Below are positions 42,943 to 51,932 of a stretch of DNA of 64,000 nt, in pieces. Where the stretch lies: NCBI RefSeq assembly GCF_016820515.1, contig NZ_JADHDV010000007.1, positions 62,001-126,000 on the forward strand. Direction: 5' to 3'. The notes beneath the pieces were generated by a model. The model was not told the origin of the DNA. It was given only the letters and a program-made list of their open reading frames with translations, and did not search any database. Numbering within the stretch: position 1 is the stretch's first letter; each line of letters begins with the position of its first letter. The position numbers and the translations under genes are program-made. The DNA comes from Pseudoxanthomonas beigongshangi. GTDB lineage: Bacteria > Pseudomonadota > Gammaproteobacteria > Xanthomonadales > Xanthomonadaceae.

Positions 42943-44544
42943 TCAGTGCGCAACGCGAAGGGGATCATGGCCACGGATGAGGTCGGCAGCACGTTCGGCA
43001 ATCATCATCGTCGGCGCGTTGGTATTGCCGCCGATGAGGGTGGGCATCACCGAGGCATCGATTACCCGCAGTCCGTCGATGCCGTTCACGCGAAGCTGCG
43101 GATCCACCACCGCGTTGCCGTCGTTGCCCATCCGGCAGGTGCCGATCGGGTGATAGACCGTCTCGGCCTTGGCGCGCACGAATGCCGCCAGCCCGGCGTC
43201 GTCCAGATCGTCCCGGACCGGGAAGATCGGCGTGCCGCGATAGTCGTCGAACGCACGCTGGGCGAACAGCTCGCGCGACAGCCGCGCGCATTCGATCATC
43301 ATCTTCAGATCGAAGCCCTCGGGATCGCTCAGGTAGTTGGCTTCGATGCGGGCCGGGGTGCGCGCGTCCGCGTCCTCCAGGCGGATGCGGCCGCGACTGC
43401 GTGGACGGAGGAAGCAGGCATGCAGCGTATAGCCGTCACCGGCCAGGCGATGCCGCCCGTGGTCGTCGAGCATGGCCGGCACGAAGTGCAACTGGATATC
43501 GGCATGCGGGTCGGGGGCCAGCGACGAGCGAACGAATGCGCCGGCTTCGGCGATGTTGCTGGTGCCGGGGCCGCGATGCCCGCGCAGGAAATAGTCGAAG
43601 GCCGTCTTCAACTCGCTGGTACGGTCGTAGGTGACCGGCCGGGTCGAATGCCGCAGCGTGCAGATATCCAGGTGATCCTGCAGGTTCAGGCCGACCTGCG
43701 GCGCGTCCATCCGTACCGTGATGCCGTGCTGGCGCAGATGATCGGCCGGTCCGATCCCGGACAGCATCAGCAACTGCGGCGAATTGATCGCGCCTCCGGC
43801 CAGCAGCACTTCCCGCTCGGCGCGCACCCGGATCTCGCGGCCGCGGTGGGCATAGGCCACGCCGACCGCGCGGCCGTCCTCGATCAGGATGCGGCGGGCG
43901 AGGGTGCCGGTGCGGACTTCCAGATTCGAGCGGTGCCGCACCGGATGCAGGTAGGCCACGGCCGAGGAGCAGCGCGCGCCATCCTTCTGGGTGACCTGGT
44001 AGAAACCGAAACCCGATTGCGCCGGCCCGTTGAAATCGTCGTTGCGGGAGTAGCCGGCCTGTTGTCCGGCCTCGATGAAGGCGGAGGACAGTGGGTTGGT
44101 GTAGCGCAGGTCGGACACGTGCAGCGGACCGTCTGCGCCATGCAGCGCGTCGGCGCCGCGGCTGTTGCGCTCGGAGCGCTTGAAGTAGGGAAGCACGCCC
44201 TGCCAGTCCCAGCCCTCCGCGCCTGCCGCATCCCAGCGGTCGTAGTCCTCCGGCACGCCGCGGACGTAGCACATGGCGTTGATTGAACTGGAGCCGCCCA
44301 GTACCTTGCCGCGCGGCCACCACAGGCGCCGGCCGTCGAGTTGCGCTTCCGGCACGGTGTCGTAGTTCCAGTTCACGCCCTTCTGGCCGACCAGCCTGGC
44401 CAGTCCGGCCGGCATGTGGATGAAGGGATGCCAGTCGCGGGGGCCGGCTTCCAGCAGCAGCACGCGGCAGGCGGGATCTTCGGAGAGGCGGTTGGCAAGC
44501 ACGCAGCCGGCCGAACCGGCACCGATGATGATGTAGTCGTACAC
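42943..44544 (-). CDS. GMC-family FAD-dependent oxidoreductase (choline dehydrogenase-like)
   Basis: A 533-residue flavoprotein. The N-terminal Rossmann motif is DYIIIGAGSAGCVLANRL, the GMC signature 1 is GGSSSINAMCYVRG near residue 83, signature 2 GAINSPQLLMLSGIGP near 253, and the C-terminal catalytic YHPIGTCRMG near 468 carries a conserved His. It resembles BetA and alcohol dehydrogenases but is not paired with betaine genes or a BetB aldehyde dehydrogenase, so the substrate is likely another alcohol. It stands 178 bp upstream of the serine hydrolase start and is probably independent. Confidence 0.93.
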   Translation of the reverse strand: MYDYIIIGAGSAGCVLANRLSEDPACRVLLLEAGPRDWHPFIHMPAGLARLVGQKGVNWNYDTVPEAQLDGRRLWWPRGKVLGGSSSINAMCYVRGVPEDYDRWDAAGAEGWDWQGVLPYFKRSERNSRGADALHGADGPLHVSDLRYTNPLSSAFIEAGQQAGYSRNDDFNGPAQSGFGFYQVTQKDGARCSSAVAYLHPVRHRSNLEVRTGTLARRILIEDGRAVGVAYAHRGREIRVRAEREVLLAGGAINSPQLLMLSGIGPADHLRQHGITVRMDAPQVGLNLQDHLDICTLRHSTRPVTYDRTSELKTAFDYFLRGHRGPGTSNIAEAGAFVRSSLAPDPHADIQLHFVPAMLDDHGRHRLAGDGYTLHACFLRPRSRGRIRLEDADARTPARIEANYLSDPEGFDLKMMIECARLSRELFAQRAFDDYRGTPIFPVRDDLDDAGLAAFVRAKAETVYHPIGTCRMGNDGNAVVDPQLRVNGIDGLRVIDASVMPTLIGGNTNAPTMMIAERAADLIRGHDPLRVAH

Positions 44545-44758
44545 GTGGAAGCCTGCAACCGGGATGGATCGAAGCTATCGGGCGGGGATAGAGCAAATGC
44601 TCGGCGGGCCTCGACCAGATGCGCGCCTTCCGCAGCGACGGAACACAGCGGCGCCTGAAAACGCTGGCGATGTTGCAGTGCATCGGATACCTTGCGCGCG
44701 TGACGCCGGCCGCAGTGCCCGTCCTTCCCATCCCGGCGGCCAGGCGACGGCAATCCGC

Positions 44759-46126
44759 ATGAATTCTCCCGCTCACGAAGCCTCCCGTCCCACCGGCTTT
44801 CGCCAGGTGATTTCGCAGTTGGGCGTGGATTCCCCGGCCCTGTGGTGGTCGCTGCTTTATTTCTTCTGCCTGCTCAGCGGCTACTACGTCCTGCGCCCGG
44901 TACGCGACGCGATGGGCGCCTCGGGCGATGTCGCGGCGGTGTTTCCCGCCCGGTTGATCGGCTGGGCGGGGCAGCACGGCATCGACCTCAAGGACTTCAC
45001 CCTGCAGGTGCTGTTCACCGGCACCTTCGTCTGCATGGTGCTGCTGCAGCCCATCTATGGCGCGCTGGTGTCGCGATACCCGCGGCGGGTGTTCCTGCCG
45101 GTGGTGTACCTGGCTTTCATCGCCTGCCTGGGGTTCTTCTACTGGGCCTTCAACCGGGAACTGCCGGGACGCGGCGCGGCGTTCTTCATCTGGGTGGCCG
45201 TGTTCAACCTGTTCGCGGTCTCGGTGTTCTGGAGCTACATGGCCGACGTGTTCGACAACGAGGACGCCAAGAAGGTCTACGGCTATATCGGCGCCGGCGG
45301 CACCACCGGCGCGCTGGTGGGCCCGACGATCACCAGCCTGCTGGTCGAACGCATCGGCGTGGGCAACCTGCTGCTGGTCTCGGCGCTGTTCCTGGCGGTA
45401 TGCCTGCTGTGCATCCTGCGCCTGCGGCCGTGGGCGGTGCGCCGCGAGCAGCGCAACCGCGAGGCCAGCGGCGAGGATGCGATGGGCGGTTCGGTGCTGG
45501 CCGGCCTGCGGCTGGTCTGGCGGGATCCGCTGCTGCGTTCGCTGGCGATGCTGATGTTCTTCGGGGTCGGCGTCGGCACCCTGCTGTACAACGAGCAGGC
45601 GGCGATCGCGCGGCAACTGGCGCAGGACGCTTCGCGGACCGCGTATTACGCCAACCTGGATCTGGGCGTGAACCTGCTGACCATCCTCGTGCAGGTATTC
45701 CTGACCCGTTGGCTGCTGCGCCGGTTCGGCATCGCGCCGCTGCTGCTGATACCGGCCACCGCCATCCTGCTGGGCTACGCGCTGCTGGCGGCCGCGCCGC
45801 TGCCGGCGCTGATCTGGGTGGTCCAGGTGGCGACCCGCGCGGGTGAGTTCTCGCTGGCCAAGCCAGCCCGCGAAACCCTCTACACCCGGGTCGATCGCGA
45901 ATCGCGCTACAAGGCCAAGGCGGTCATCGATACCGTGGTCTACCGCGGCGGCGATCTCAGCTTCGTCTGGTTGCACAAGGCGCTGTCCGCGCTGGGGTCC
46001 AGCGTGGTGTTCCTGGTCGGTATCGGCGTGGCCGCCGGCATGACCCTGGGCGCATGGCGCGTGATCCAGGCGCAGCGCCGGTTGCCGGAACCGGCGCCGG
46101 TCGCCGCCGAGGGCAAGGCGGCCTGA
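44759..46126 (+). CDS. MFS-type NTP/NDP exchange transporter-like protein
   Basis: A 455-residue protein with about twelve hydrophobic helices. The early segment LSGYYVLRPVRDAMGASGDV near residue 38 is characteristic of proteins annotated as NTP/NDP (ATP/ADP) exchange transporters in free-living bacteria, related to the Tlc family of obligate intracellular bacteria. KKVYGYIGAGGTTGALVGP near 178 and GEFSLAKPARETLYTRVDRE near 362 are further conserved blocks. The ATG at 44759 overlaps the start of the predicted soluble N-terminus. Substrate is unproven in this group; nucleotide, polyol or other export is possible. Confidence 0.78.
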   Translation: MNSPAHEASRPTGFRQVISQLGVDSPALWWSLLYFFCLLSGYYVLRPVRDAMGASGDVAAVFPARLIGWAGQHGIDLKDFTLQVLFTGTFVCMVLLQPIYGALVSRYPRRVFLPVVYLAFIACLGFFYWAFNRELPGRGAAFFIWVAVFNLFAVSVFWSYMADVFDNEDAKKVYGYIGAGGTTGALVGPTITSLLVERIGVGNLLLVSALFLAVCLLCILRLRPWAVRREQRNREASGEDAMGGSVLAGLRLVWRDPLLRSLAMLMFFGVGVGTLLYNEQAAIARQLAQDASRTAYYANLDLGVNLLTILVQVFLTRWLLRRFGIAPLLLIPATAILLGYALLAAAPLPALIWVVQVATRAGEFSLAKPARETLYTRVDRESRYKAKAVIDTVVYRGGDLSFVWLHKALSALGSSVVFLVGIGVAAGMTLGAWRVIQAQRRLPEPAPVAAEGKAA

Positions 46127-46306
46127 GGTGGGGACAACGGTGGACGGACCGGCAAGACCGTCCAGCCAACGCCTGGAGACCGGGCACGACGCCGCCCTCG
46201 CGTTCGCGCCGATGTCCCGGCTTCAACAGGAACCGCCTGAACATGCGCGCGACGCGCGCGGGCTCATTTGGCTATCCTGTCGAGGCCGCCGCGCTGGACG
46301 AGAGAC

Positions 46307-46654
46307 ATGCTGATTGCCGTATCGCTGAGCTTCCTGGTCGCCCTGCTGCACCTGTACTTCATGGTGCTGGAGATGTTCCTGTGGACGCGCCCGATAGGCC
46401 TGAAGACTTTCCGCAATACACCGGAGAAAGCGGCGATCACGCGGGTGCTGGCGGCCAACCAGGGTCTCTACAACGGCTTCCTCGCCGCCGGCCTGCTGTG
46501 GGGACTGCTCAGCCAGCAATGGAACGTGGTGGTGTTCTTCCTCGTCTGCGTGGTCGTGGCCGCGCTGTACGGCGCCTACAGCGTGAGCCGGCGGATATTC
46601 TTCGTGCAGGGCATCCCCGCCGTCGCCGCGCTTGCCGCCATCTTCTTCGGCTGA
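46307..46654 (+). CDS. DUF1304 family membrane protein
   Basis: A 115-residue protein with four hydrophobic helices (near residues 3-22, 50-70, 75-90 and 98-114). The segment LHLYFMVLEMFLWTRPIGLK with a conserved E-M-x-x-W and FRNTPEKAA and ANQGLYNGFLAAGL are diagnostic of DUF1304. The ATG at 46307 is preferred; the frame is open 13 codons upstream. Function unknown. A GTAG REP pair lies immediately downstream. Confidence 0.9.
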   Translation: MLIAVSLSFLVALLHLYFMVLEMFLWTRPIGLKTFRNTPEKAAITRVLAANQGLYNGFLAAGLLWGLLSQQWNVVVFFLVCVVVAALYGAYSVSRRIFFVQGIPAVAALAAIFFG

Positions 46655-46668
46655 ACCGGCTTTTCCTT

Positions 46669-46742
46669 GCAGGAGCGACGTCAGTCGCGACCGAGTGCCG
46701 TCCGGGATGACGATTTCCGGTCGCGACTGACGTCGCTCCTAC
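46669..46742. repeat. Inverted pair of GTAG-type REP palindromes (second family)
   Basis: GCAGGAGCGACGTCAGTCGCGAC-type unit at 46669-46691 and its inverted copy at 46720-46742 differ at one base (GTAG in the second, GCAG in the first) and enclose 28 bp. Each unit contains the palindrome GTCGCGAC-flanking GACGTCAGTCG. The pair could form a long hairpin and act as a convergent transcription barrier between the DUF1304 gene and the opposite-strand operon. GTAG-flanked repeats like this are REP family members distinct from the one at 5435. The TAG of the second unit is the stop codon of the next gene. Confidence 0.9.
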
Positions 46743-47131
46743 AGAAAAGACAGGCCCAGCGGCAGCGCGAACAACAGCGCTCCCAGCACGAACAGTGCGG
46801 TCAGCAGATGCAGCAGCCAATGATGGCGCCGCAGGAACACGAACTGTTCGATCGTCCGCCCGATCCAGAACAACGCCATGAAGGCCAGTACCGCGCGTCC
46901 CAGTCCGCTGTCCTGCAGTTCGCCGGTGAAGGCGAAACAGGCCGCGCCGATGCCGAGGAACAGGTAGATCAGGCGGAGGTTGAGGATCTGGGTGATCGCG
47001 CGGGTGGCGAATCCGACCCGGGCCAGTTCGTCCTTCCAGCGGAACAGCTTCCAGAAACCCAAGTGGAACAGGGCGAAGCCCAGGCTGTGGACGCCTGCCA
47101 GCCGGACCAGCCAGTCGCCCGCGGCTTCCAT
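46739..47131 (-). CDS. Small integral membrane protein of unknown function
   Basis: A 130-residue protein with four predicted helices (near residues 12-28, 50-68, 78-98 and 105-125) and a conserved-looking F-x-L-G-F-W-K-L-F segment. Family not recognised. It is last in the fadE operon, 4 bp downstream of the DUF4442 thioesterase. Its stop codon TAG is supplied by the GTAG end of the REP at 46720-46742. Confidence 0.7.
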   Translation of the reverse strand: MEAAGDWLVRLAGVHSLGFALFHLGFWKLFRWKDELARVGFATRAITQILNLRLIYLFLGIGAACFAFTGELQDSGLGRAVLAFMALFWIGRTIEQFVFLRRHHWLLHLLTALFVLGALLFALPLGLSFL

Positions 47132-47135
47132 CAGG

Positions 47136-47618
47136 TCAGACGCCGGGGCTTGCCGGCCGCGGCGACACCCACATCGCGATGCGTGCGCGGAATACCGCCT
47201 CGCCCTGCGGATTGCTCACCACGACATCCATCGGCAACTCGTAGCCCTCTTCCGCGGCGTGCGGCGGGAAGGCGGGAGTGGCGACCGCGCGCATCGTGCC
47301 GACCGCCTTCTTCAGGTATTCCACGGTCATGCCGCGCGGAATCCAGCGCATCGAGGCCGGGATGCTCACATCGGTGGTCAGGCCGCCGACGAATTCGGCC
47401 AGGTTGCACAGGGCGATGGCGTGCACGGTGCCCAGATGGTTGGTGACGCCGCGCCGGTGGGAAATGGTCGCCTCGCCGCGGTTCGGTTCGAGCCGGGTGA
47501 TGCGCGGGCGGATGCTGGCGAAGTAGGGCGCCTTGAAACAGACCAGGCGCGAGAACAGCCAATGGCCGAATGGCCGCGCCGAGAGTCTGCGGTACATCGA
47601 CAGGACGGATGCGCTCAT
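47136..47618 (-). CDS. DUF4442 hotdog-fold thioesterase
   Basis: A 160-residue hotdog-fold protein. NHLGTVHAIALCNLAEFVGG near residue 60 is the thioesterase-like helix with a conserved Asn/His, and WIPRGMTVEYLKKAVGTMRAV follows. DUF4442 proteins are predicted acyl-CoA thioesterases. I prefer MSASVLSMYR at 47618 to the in-frame ATG at 47633 because GGAGACCCC precedes it. It follows fadE by 54 bp and ends 4 bp before a membrane gene. Confidence 0.85.
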   Translation of the reverse strand: MSASVLSMYRRLSARPFGHWLFSRLVCFKAPYFASIRPRITRLEPNRGEATISHRRGVTNHLGTVHAIALCNLAEFVGGLTTDVSIPASMRWIPRGMTVEYLKKAVGTMRAVATPAFPPHAAEEGYELPMDVVVSNPQGEAVFRARIAMWVSPRPASPGV

Positions 47619-47672
47619 GGGGTCTCCATGCAAGGACGGCGAGCCGAAGCTCGCCGTCGCGGGTGTTGCGGG

Positions 47673-50150
47673 TCAGGCCGCGGCGCGTGACTTGTCGCCG
47701 GGCTGGTGTCGATCGTAGTAGCTGGCCGCGCGCAGCTCGTGCGCATCGAAATCGTCGACGGTGATGGTATCCAGCGTCATCGTGCGCAGTTCTTCCAACT
47801 GCTTGCGCTCTTCCGCGGTGATCCAGCCTTCGCGCACGCCCTCGTCCAGCTGGCTGGCGAAGTCCAGCGCCTCGATGCCCTTGGTCTTCAGCGCCTTCAG
47901 GAACTTGCGCTCCACCGGCTCGGCCAGCACGGCCTTGGCCAGATAGCTGTTGATGCGGCCGGCCGGATTGTTCTCGCACGGGGTGGTGAAAACGCCCTTG
48001 GCCAGGCGATCGCGTGCTTCGTTGGGCGTCATCAGCAGGGCGGCGGCACGGTGGCCCAGGCGATCGCCCGGTGCGTGCGCGCGGCGGCCCCACGGGAAGA
48101 TCAGCGCCCACATCAGCCAGCCGACCGGACGGATCGGGAAGTTGCGCAGCGCCGCCGACAGCGACAGTTCGATCTGGTGCACGCTGTCGTGGAAGGCCCA
48201 GGCCAGCAGGGTCCGATCCGCCGCCGGCGCGCCTTCGTCGTGGTAGCGCTTGAGCATCGCGCTGGTCATGTACAGGTGGCTCAGCACGTCGCCCAGGCGG
48301 CCGGACAGCGATTCCTTGAACTTCAGCTTGCCGCCCAGCGTCAGCATCGAGATGTCGGCCATCAGCGCGAGGTTGGCGGAGTAGCGATCCATCTTGCGGA
48401 AGAAGCGGCGGGTGTACTCGTCGCCCGGAGCCGCGCCGATGCGCGAAGCGGTCAGGCCGAACCAGAACGAACGCACCGCGTTGGAAATCGCATAGCCGAT
48501 ATGGCCGAATAGGTTGCGATCGAACTCGTTGGTGCCGGCGACGGTATCCGGATTCTGCGCCGCCTTCATTTCCTTCAGCACCCACGGATGGCACAGGATC
48601 GCGCCCTGGCCGAAGATCAGCAGGCTGCGGGTCATGATGTTGGCGCCTTCCACCGTGATCGCGATCGGCGAGGCCTGCCAGGCGCGGCCGACGAAGTTGC
48701 GCGGCCCCAGGATGATGCCCTTGCCGCCGACCACGTCCATCACGTCCTTGACCACGTCGCGGCTCATGTTGGTGCAGTGGTACTTGGCGATCGCCGACGG
48801 CACCGCCGGCTTCTCGCCACGGTCCACGGCCGCCGCGGTCGCCTGCGACAACGCGCTGATCGCGTAGGCCTTGCCGGCGATGCGGGCGAGCGCTTCCTCG
48901 ACGCCTTCGAAACGACCGACCGACAGGCCGAACTGCTTGCGGATGCGCGCATAGGCGCCGGTGACGACCGCGCCCATCTTGGCACCGCCGCTGGCGGTGG
49001 AGGGCAGGGTGATCGAGCGGCCGATCGACAGGCACTCGCTGAGCATGCGCCAGCCTTCGCCGATGCCCTTCTCCTCGCCGATGATCTGCGACAGCGGCAG
49101 GAACACTTCATGCCCGCGCACCGGGCCGTTCTGGAACGGCGAGTTCAGCGGGAAGTGGCGGCGGCCGACTTCCACGCCCGGGGTTTCGCGCGGCATCAGC
49201 GCCAGGGTGATGCCCAGATCGCGCTTGTCGCCCAGCAGGCCGTCCGGGTCGTACATGCGGAAGGCCAGGCCGATGATGCTGGCGATCGGCGCCAGGGTGA
49301 TGTAGCGCTTGTCGAAAGTCAGCTTGATGCCGACCACCTTGGCGCCGTCCCAGTCGCCCTCGCAGACGATGCCGTAGTCCGGAATGGAGGTCGCGTCGGA
49401 ACCGGCGAACGGACCGGTCAAGCCAAAGCACGGCACCTCGCGGCCGTCGGCCAGGCGCGGCAGGTAGTAGTCCTTCTGCTGCTCGGTGCCGTAATGCATC
49501 AGCAGTTCGCCCGGGCCCAGCGAGTTGGGCACGCCGACGGTGGAGCTGACCACGCTGGAGACCGAAGCCAGCTTCTGGATCACCTTGTGGTGGGCCAGCG
49601 CCGAGAAGCCCAAGCCACCGTAGGACTTGGGAATGATCATGCCGAAGAACTTGTTCTTCTTGATGAACTCCCACATTTCCGGCGGCAAATCGGCGTGGAC
49701 GTGGGTGATTTCCCAGTCGTTGGTCATCCGGCAAAGATCTTCCACCGGACCGTCCAGGAAGGCCTGCTCCTCGGCCGTCAGTTCGGGCTTCGGCTGGGAC
49801 AGGAGCTGGTTCCAGTCCGGATCGCCGGAGAACAGTTCACCCTCGAAGCCGACCGAGCCGGATTCCAGCGCGATGCGCTCGGTCTGCGACAGCGGCGGCA
49901 GGATCTTGCGGTAGAAGGTCAGCAGCGGTGCGGTGATCAACGGCTTGCGGATGGCCGGAATCAGCAGCGGGACGGCGATGAGGGCCACGATGACGGCGGC
50001 GATGATCGTGGCGGTCGGATTAGCGCCGAGCAGCCAGCAGGCTACCAGCAGGGTCGCGGTGATCGCCGCCCAATAGGCCAGCCGCAGGCGGTGATAGGCC
50101 GCGAACGCGCCCGCCAACAGGAAGGCGAGGAAGGGGGCTAGGATGCTCAT
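47673..50150 (-). CDS. fadE: Acyl-CoA dehydrogenase FadE (YafH type)
   Basis: Oxidises acyl-CoA to trans-2-enoyl-CoA in the first step of beta-oxidation. The 825-residue protein matches the long FadE type: N-terminal hydrophobic helices (residues 1-65), then FGMIIPKSYGGLGFSALAHHKVIQ, CFGLTGPFAGSDATSIPDYG, ITLPSTASGGAKMGA, SPIAITVEGANIMTRSLLIFGQG and a C-terminal DUF1974-type domain. The ATG at 50150 overlaps the hydrolase stop as ATGA. It is the second gene of a four-gene operon and sits opposite a TetR regulator, so fatty-acid-responsive control is likely. Confidence 0.96.
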   Translation of the reverse strand: MSILAPFLAFLLAGAFAAYHRLRLAYWAAITATLLVACWLLGANPTATIIAAVIVALIAVPLLIPAIRKPLITAPLLTFYRKILPPLSQTERIALESGSVGFEGELFSGDPDWNQLLSQPKPELTAEEQAFLDGPVEDLCRMTNDWEITHVHADLPPEMWEFIKKNKFFGMIIPKSYGGLGFSALAHHKVIQKLASVSSVVSSTVGVPNSLGPGELLMHYGTEQQKDYYLPRLADGREVPCFGLTGPFAGSDATSIPDYGIVCEGDWDGAKVVGIKLTFDKRYITLAPIASIIGLAFRMYDPDGLLGDKRDLGITLALMPRETPGVEVGRRHFPLNSPFQNGPVRGHEVFLPLSQIIGEEKGIGEGWRMLSECLSIGRSITLPSTASGGAKMGAVVTGAYARIRKQFGLSVGRFEGVEEALARIAGKAYAISALSQATAAAVDRGEKPAVPSAIAKYHCTNMSRDVVKDVMDVVGGKGIILGPRNFVGRAWQASPIAITVEGANIMTRSLLIFGQGAILCHPWVLKEMKAAQNPDTVAGTNEFDRNLFGHIGYAISNAVRSFWFGLTASRIGAAPGDEYTRRFFRKMDRYSANLALMADISMLTLGGKLKFKESLSGRLGDVLSHLYMTSAMLKRYHDEGAPAADRTLLAWAFHDSVHQIELSLSAALRNFPIRPVGWLMWALIFPWGRRAHAPGDRLGHRAAALLMTPNEARDRLAKGVFTTPCENNPAGRINSYLAKAVLAEPVERKFLKALKTKGIEALDFASQLDEGVREGWITAEERKQLEELRTMTLDTITVDDFDAHELRAASYYDRHQPGDKSRAAA

Positions 50151-51118
50151 GGACTTGCTCCGGTTGCGGATCCGCTTTCGGCGGACGATTCGGTGGGGGC
50201 TGGCGCGAAGGACGCCTGCGGCGACCGCAGTTCGGCCAGGTACTCGAGTACGGCGGCGGTGAAGGTGTCGTTGTCGTCGCCGGCCACCATGTGGGTGGCG
50301 TCCGGCAGATGGACGTGCCGCGCGTGGGGAACCAGCGCGCGGAACTCCTCGACGGTCCTTGCGGAGACCAGGTCGCTGCGTCCGCCGCTGATCAGAAGGA
50401 TCGGACAGCGGATGCGGCTGGCGGCCTCGGCAAGGGCATCCTGGTGCTGCTCGCTGTCGCGGGCCAGTTCGTCGATCAGGCGCGGGTCCCAATGCCAATG
50501 CCAGCGGCCGTTTGCGTCCGGACGCAGCAACGCGCGCAGTTCATCCGGCGATTTGCGGTTGCGGCGGTGCGGCAGGTAGGCGGCGATGATGTCGCTGGCC
50601 TGTTCCGGGGACTCGAAACCGTCGGGAAACGCGGTCATGAAACCGAGGATGCGCTCCAGGCCCGCCGATTCCCAGCGCGGGGTGATGTCGACCAGCACCA
50701 TTGCCCGCAGCAGGCCAGGCCAGCGCGATTCGGCGATCAGGCCGAACAGCCCGCCCATCGATGCACCGACGAGGATGGGCGCCTGGGCCTGTTCGCCGGC
50801 GACGATGATCAGATCATCGGCGAACTGCTCGCCGGCGTAAGGCAATTCGGCCGGATTCCGTTGCGAGTCACCGTGCCCGCGGGCGTCATAGGCAAGGCCG
50901 GCATAGCCCTTCGCGGCGAGGACCTGCGCGGTCCGCGCCCAGGCATGGCGGGTCTGGCCAAAGCCATGCGAATAGATCAATGCGGGTTCCGCCTGCAGCG
51001 GGGCGGGTGAAGCGAACCGGCTGGCAGCGAGCCGCAGATCGCCGGCTCCGGTCAGCCCCAGCGCTTCGCCGACACCGGTTGCGGAGAGGGACATGGCAGG
51101 AGAGGAGGCATTGACCAT
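50147..51118 (-). CDS. Alpha/beta hydrolase coupled to fadE
   Basis: A 323-residue hydrolase. HGFGQTRHAW near residue 50 gives the oxyanion region, VGASMGG near residue 117 the nucleophile elbow (Ser replaces the usual GHSxGG Ser context as GASMG), ISGGRSDLV near 245 the acid and DATHMVAGD near 275 the base His. The stop overlaps the fadE start, so it is the first gene of the operon. It may release fatty acids or hydrolyse an ester or CoA thioester ahead of beta-oxidation. Start could also be at 51094 (MSLSATGV). Confidence 0.85.
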   Translation of the reverse strand: MVNASSPAMSLSATGVGEALGLTGAGDLRLAASRFASPAPLQAEPALIYSHGFGQTRHAWARTAQVLAAKGYAGLAYDARGHGDSQRNPAELPYAGEQFADDLIIVAGEQAQAPILVGASMGGLFGLIAESRWPGLLRAMVLVDITPRWESAGLERILGFMTAFPDGFESPEQASDIIAAYLPHRRNRKSPDELRALLRPDANGRWHWHWDPRLIDELARDSEQHQDALAEAASRIRCPILLISGGRSDLVSARTVEEFRALVPHARHVHLPDATHMVAGDDNDTFTAAVLEYLAELRSPQASFAPAPTESSAESGSATGASP

Positions 51119-51181
51119 ACGGGCTAGTATGGGCTTGCCGGTTTAGAGCAGTCAATCGGTCGGCGGGATTCTTCGCCATCG

Positions 51182-51244
51182 CAAGCGTTTGATTTGGCGA
51201 AAGTTTTGTTGCATCGCAGCAAACGTACTCCAACAAACTTCGCC
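51182..51244. promoter_or_regulatory. Candidate operator between the TetR gene and the fatty-acid operon
   Basis: The 144-bp divergent gap contains GGCGAAAGTTTTGTTG (51196-51211) and its imperfect inverse CAACAAACTTCGCC (51231-51244). Also present are CAAGCGTTTG (51182-51191) and GCAAACGTAC, resembling the CAAAC-GTTTG half-sites bound by PsrA-type TetR regulators of fatty-acid genes. The likely ligand of the local TetR is a fatty acid or acyl-CoA, an inference from site and neighbours. Confidence 0.55.
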
Positions 51245-51262
51245 GTATGGTTAAATGGGGTC

Positions 51263-51862
51263 ATGACGACTCCAAGCCCCGACCCAGCTCCCGCCGCATC
51301 TCCGCGGAATGCCCGTCTCAGTGCCGACGACTGGGCGCAGGCCGCGCTCGATCTCATCGCCGAACAGGGTGTCTCCGCGGTGGCGGTCGAACCCCTGGCG
51401 CGTCGTCTCGGCGTGACCAAGGGCAGCTTTTACTGGCACTTTCCTTCCCGCGACGCCTTGTTGCAGGCGGCGCTGGAGCGCTGGGAAGCGGTGGAGCAGG
51501 AAAGCGTGTTCGGCAACCTGGAGAAAGTGCCGGATCCGCGCGAGCGCCTGCGCGCGCTGTTCCAACTGGTCGGACACGAGGTCAAACCGCACATCATCTA
51601 CAGCGAGTTGCTGAAGGCGCTGGATCATCCGGCGGTCCAGCCGGTGATCGATCGTGTGTCGCAGCGTCGACTCGAATACCTGATGGCGTCGTTCCGTCAG
51701 GCGGGGCTGGCGCGCCAGGACGCGATCCATCGTGCCCGCCTGACCTATGCCGCGTATGTAGGCTTCCTGCAGCTGTCACTGCAACTGCAGCAGCCACGCA
51801 TGACCCACGACGAGTTCGAAGCCTATCTGGAACACGTCATCTCCACCCTCATTCCCACCTGA
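51263..51862 (+). CDS. TetR-family transcriptional regulator
   Basis: A 199-residue regulator starting MTTPSPDPAP at 51263. The N-terminal HTH reads LSADDWAQAALDLIAEQGVSA then VEPLARRLGVTKGSFYWHF (residues about 16-60), diagnostic of TetR. The C-terminal ligand domain is divergent. It faces the hydrolase-fadE operon across a 144-bp gap with a candidate operator, so it probably represses that operon and itself until a fatty-acyl ligand is present. It could be a FadR/PsrA-type regulator. Confidence 0.92.
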   Translation: MTTPSPDPAPAASPRNARLSADDWAQAALDLIAEQGVSAVAVEPLARRLGVTKGSFYWHFPSRDALLQAALERWEAVEQESVFGNLEKVPDPRERLRALFQLVGHEVKPHIIYSELLKALDHPAVQPVIDRVSQRRLEYLMASFRQAGLARQDAIHRARLTYAAYVGFLQLSLQLQQPRMTHDEFEAYLEHVISTLIPT

Positions 51863-51932
51863 GCGCAGGCGTACCTCGCTCGCGGAAAGCAGGGCGGCGA
51901 GCATGAGCGGGCACAAAGCCGCCTCGCGGGAA

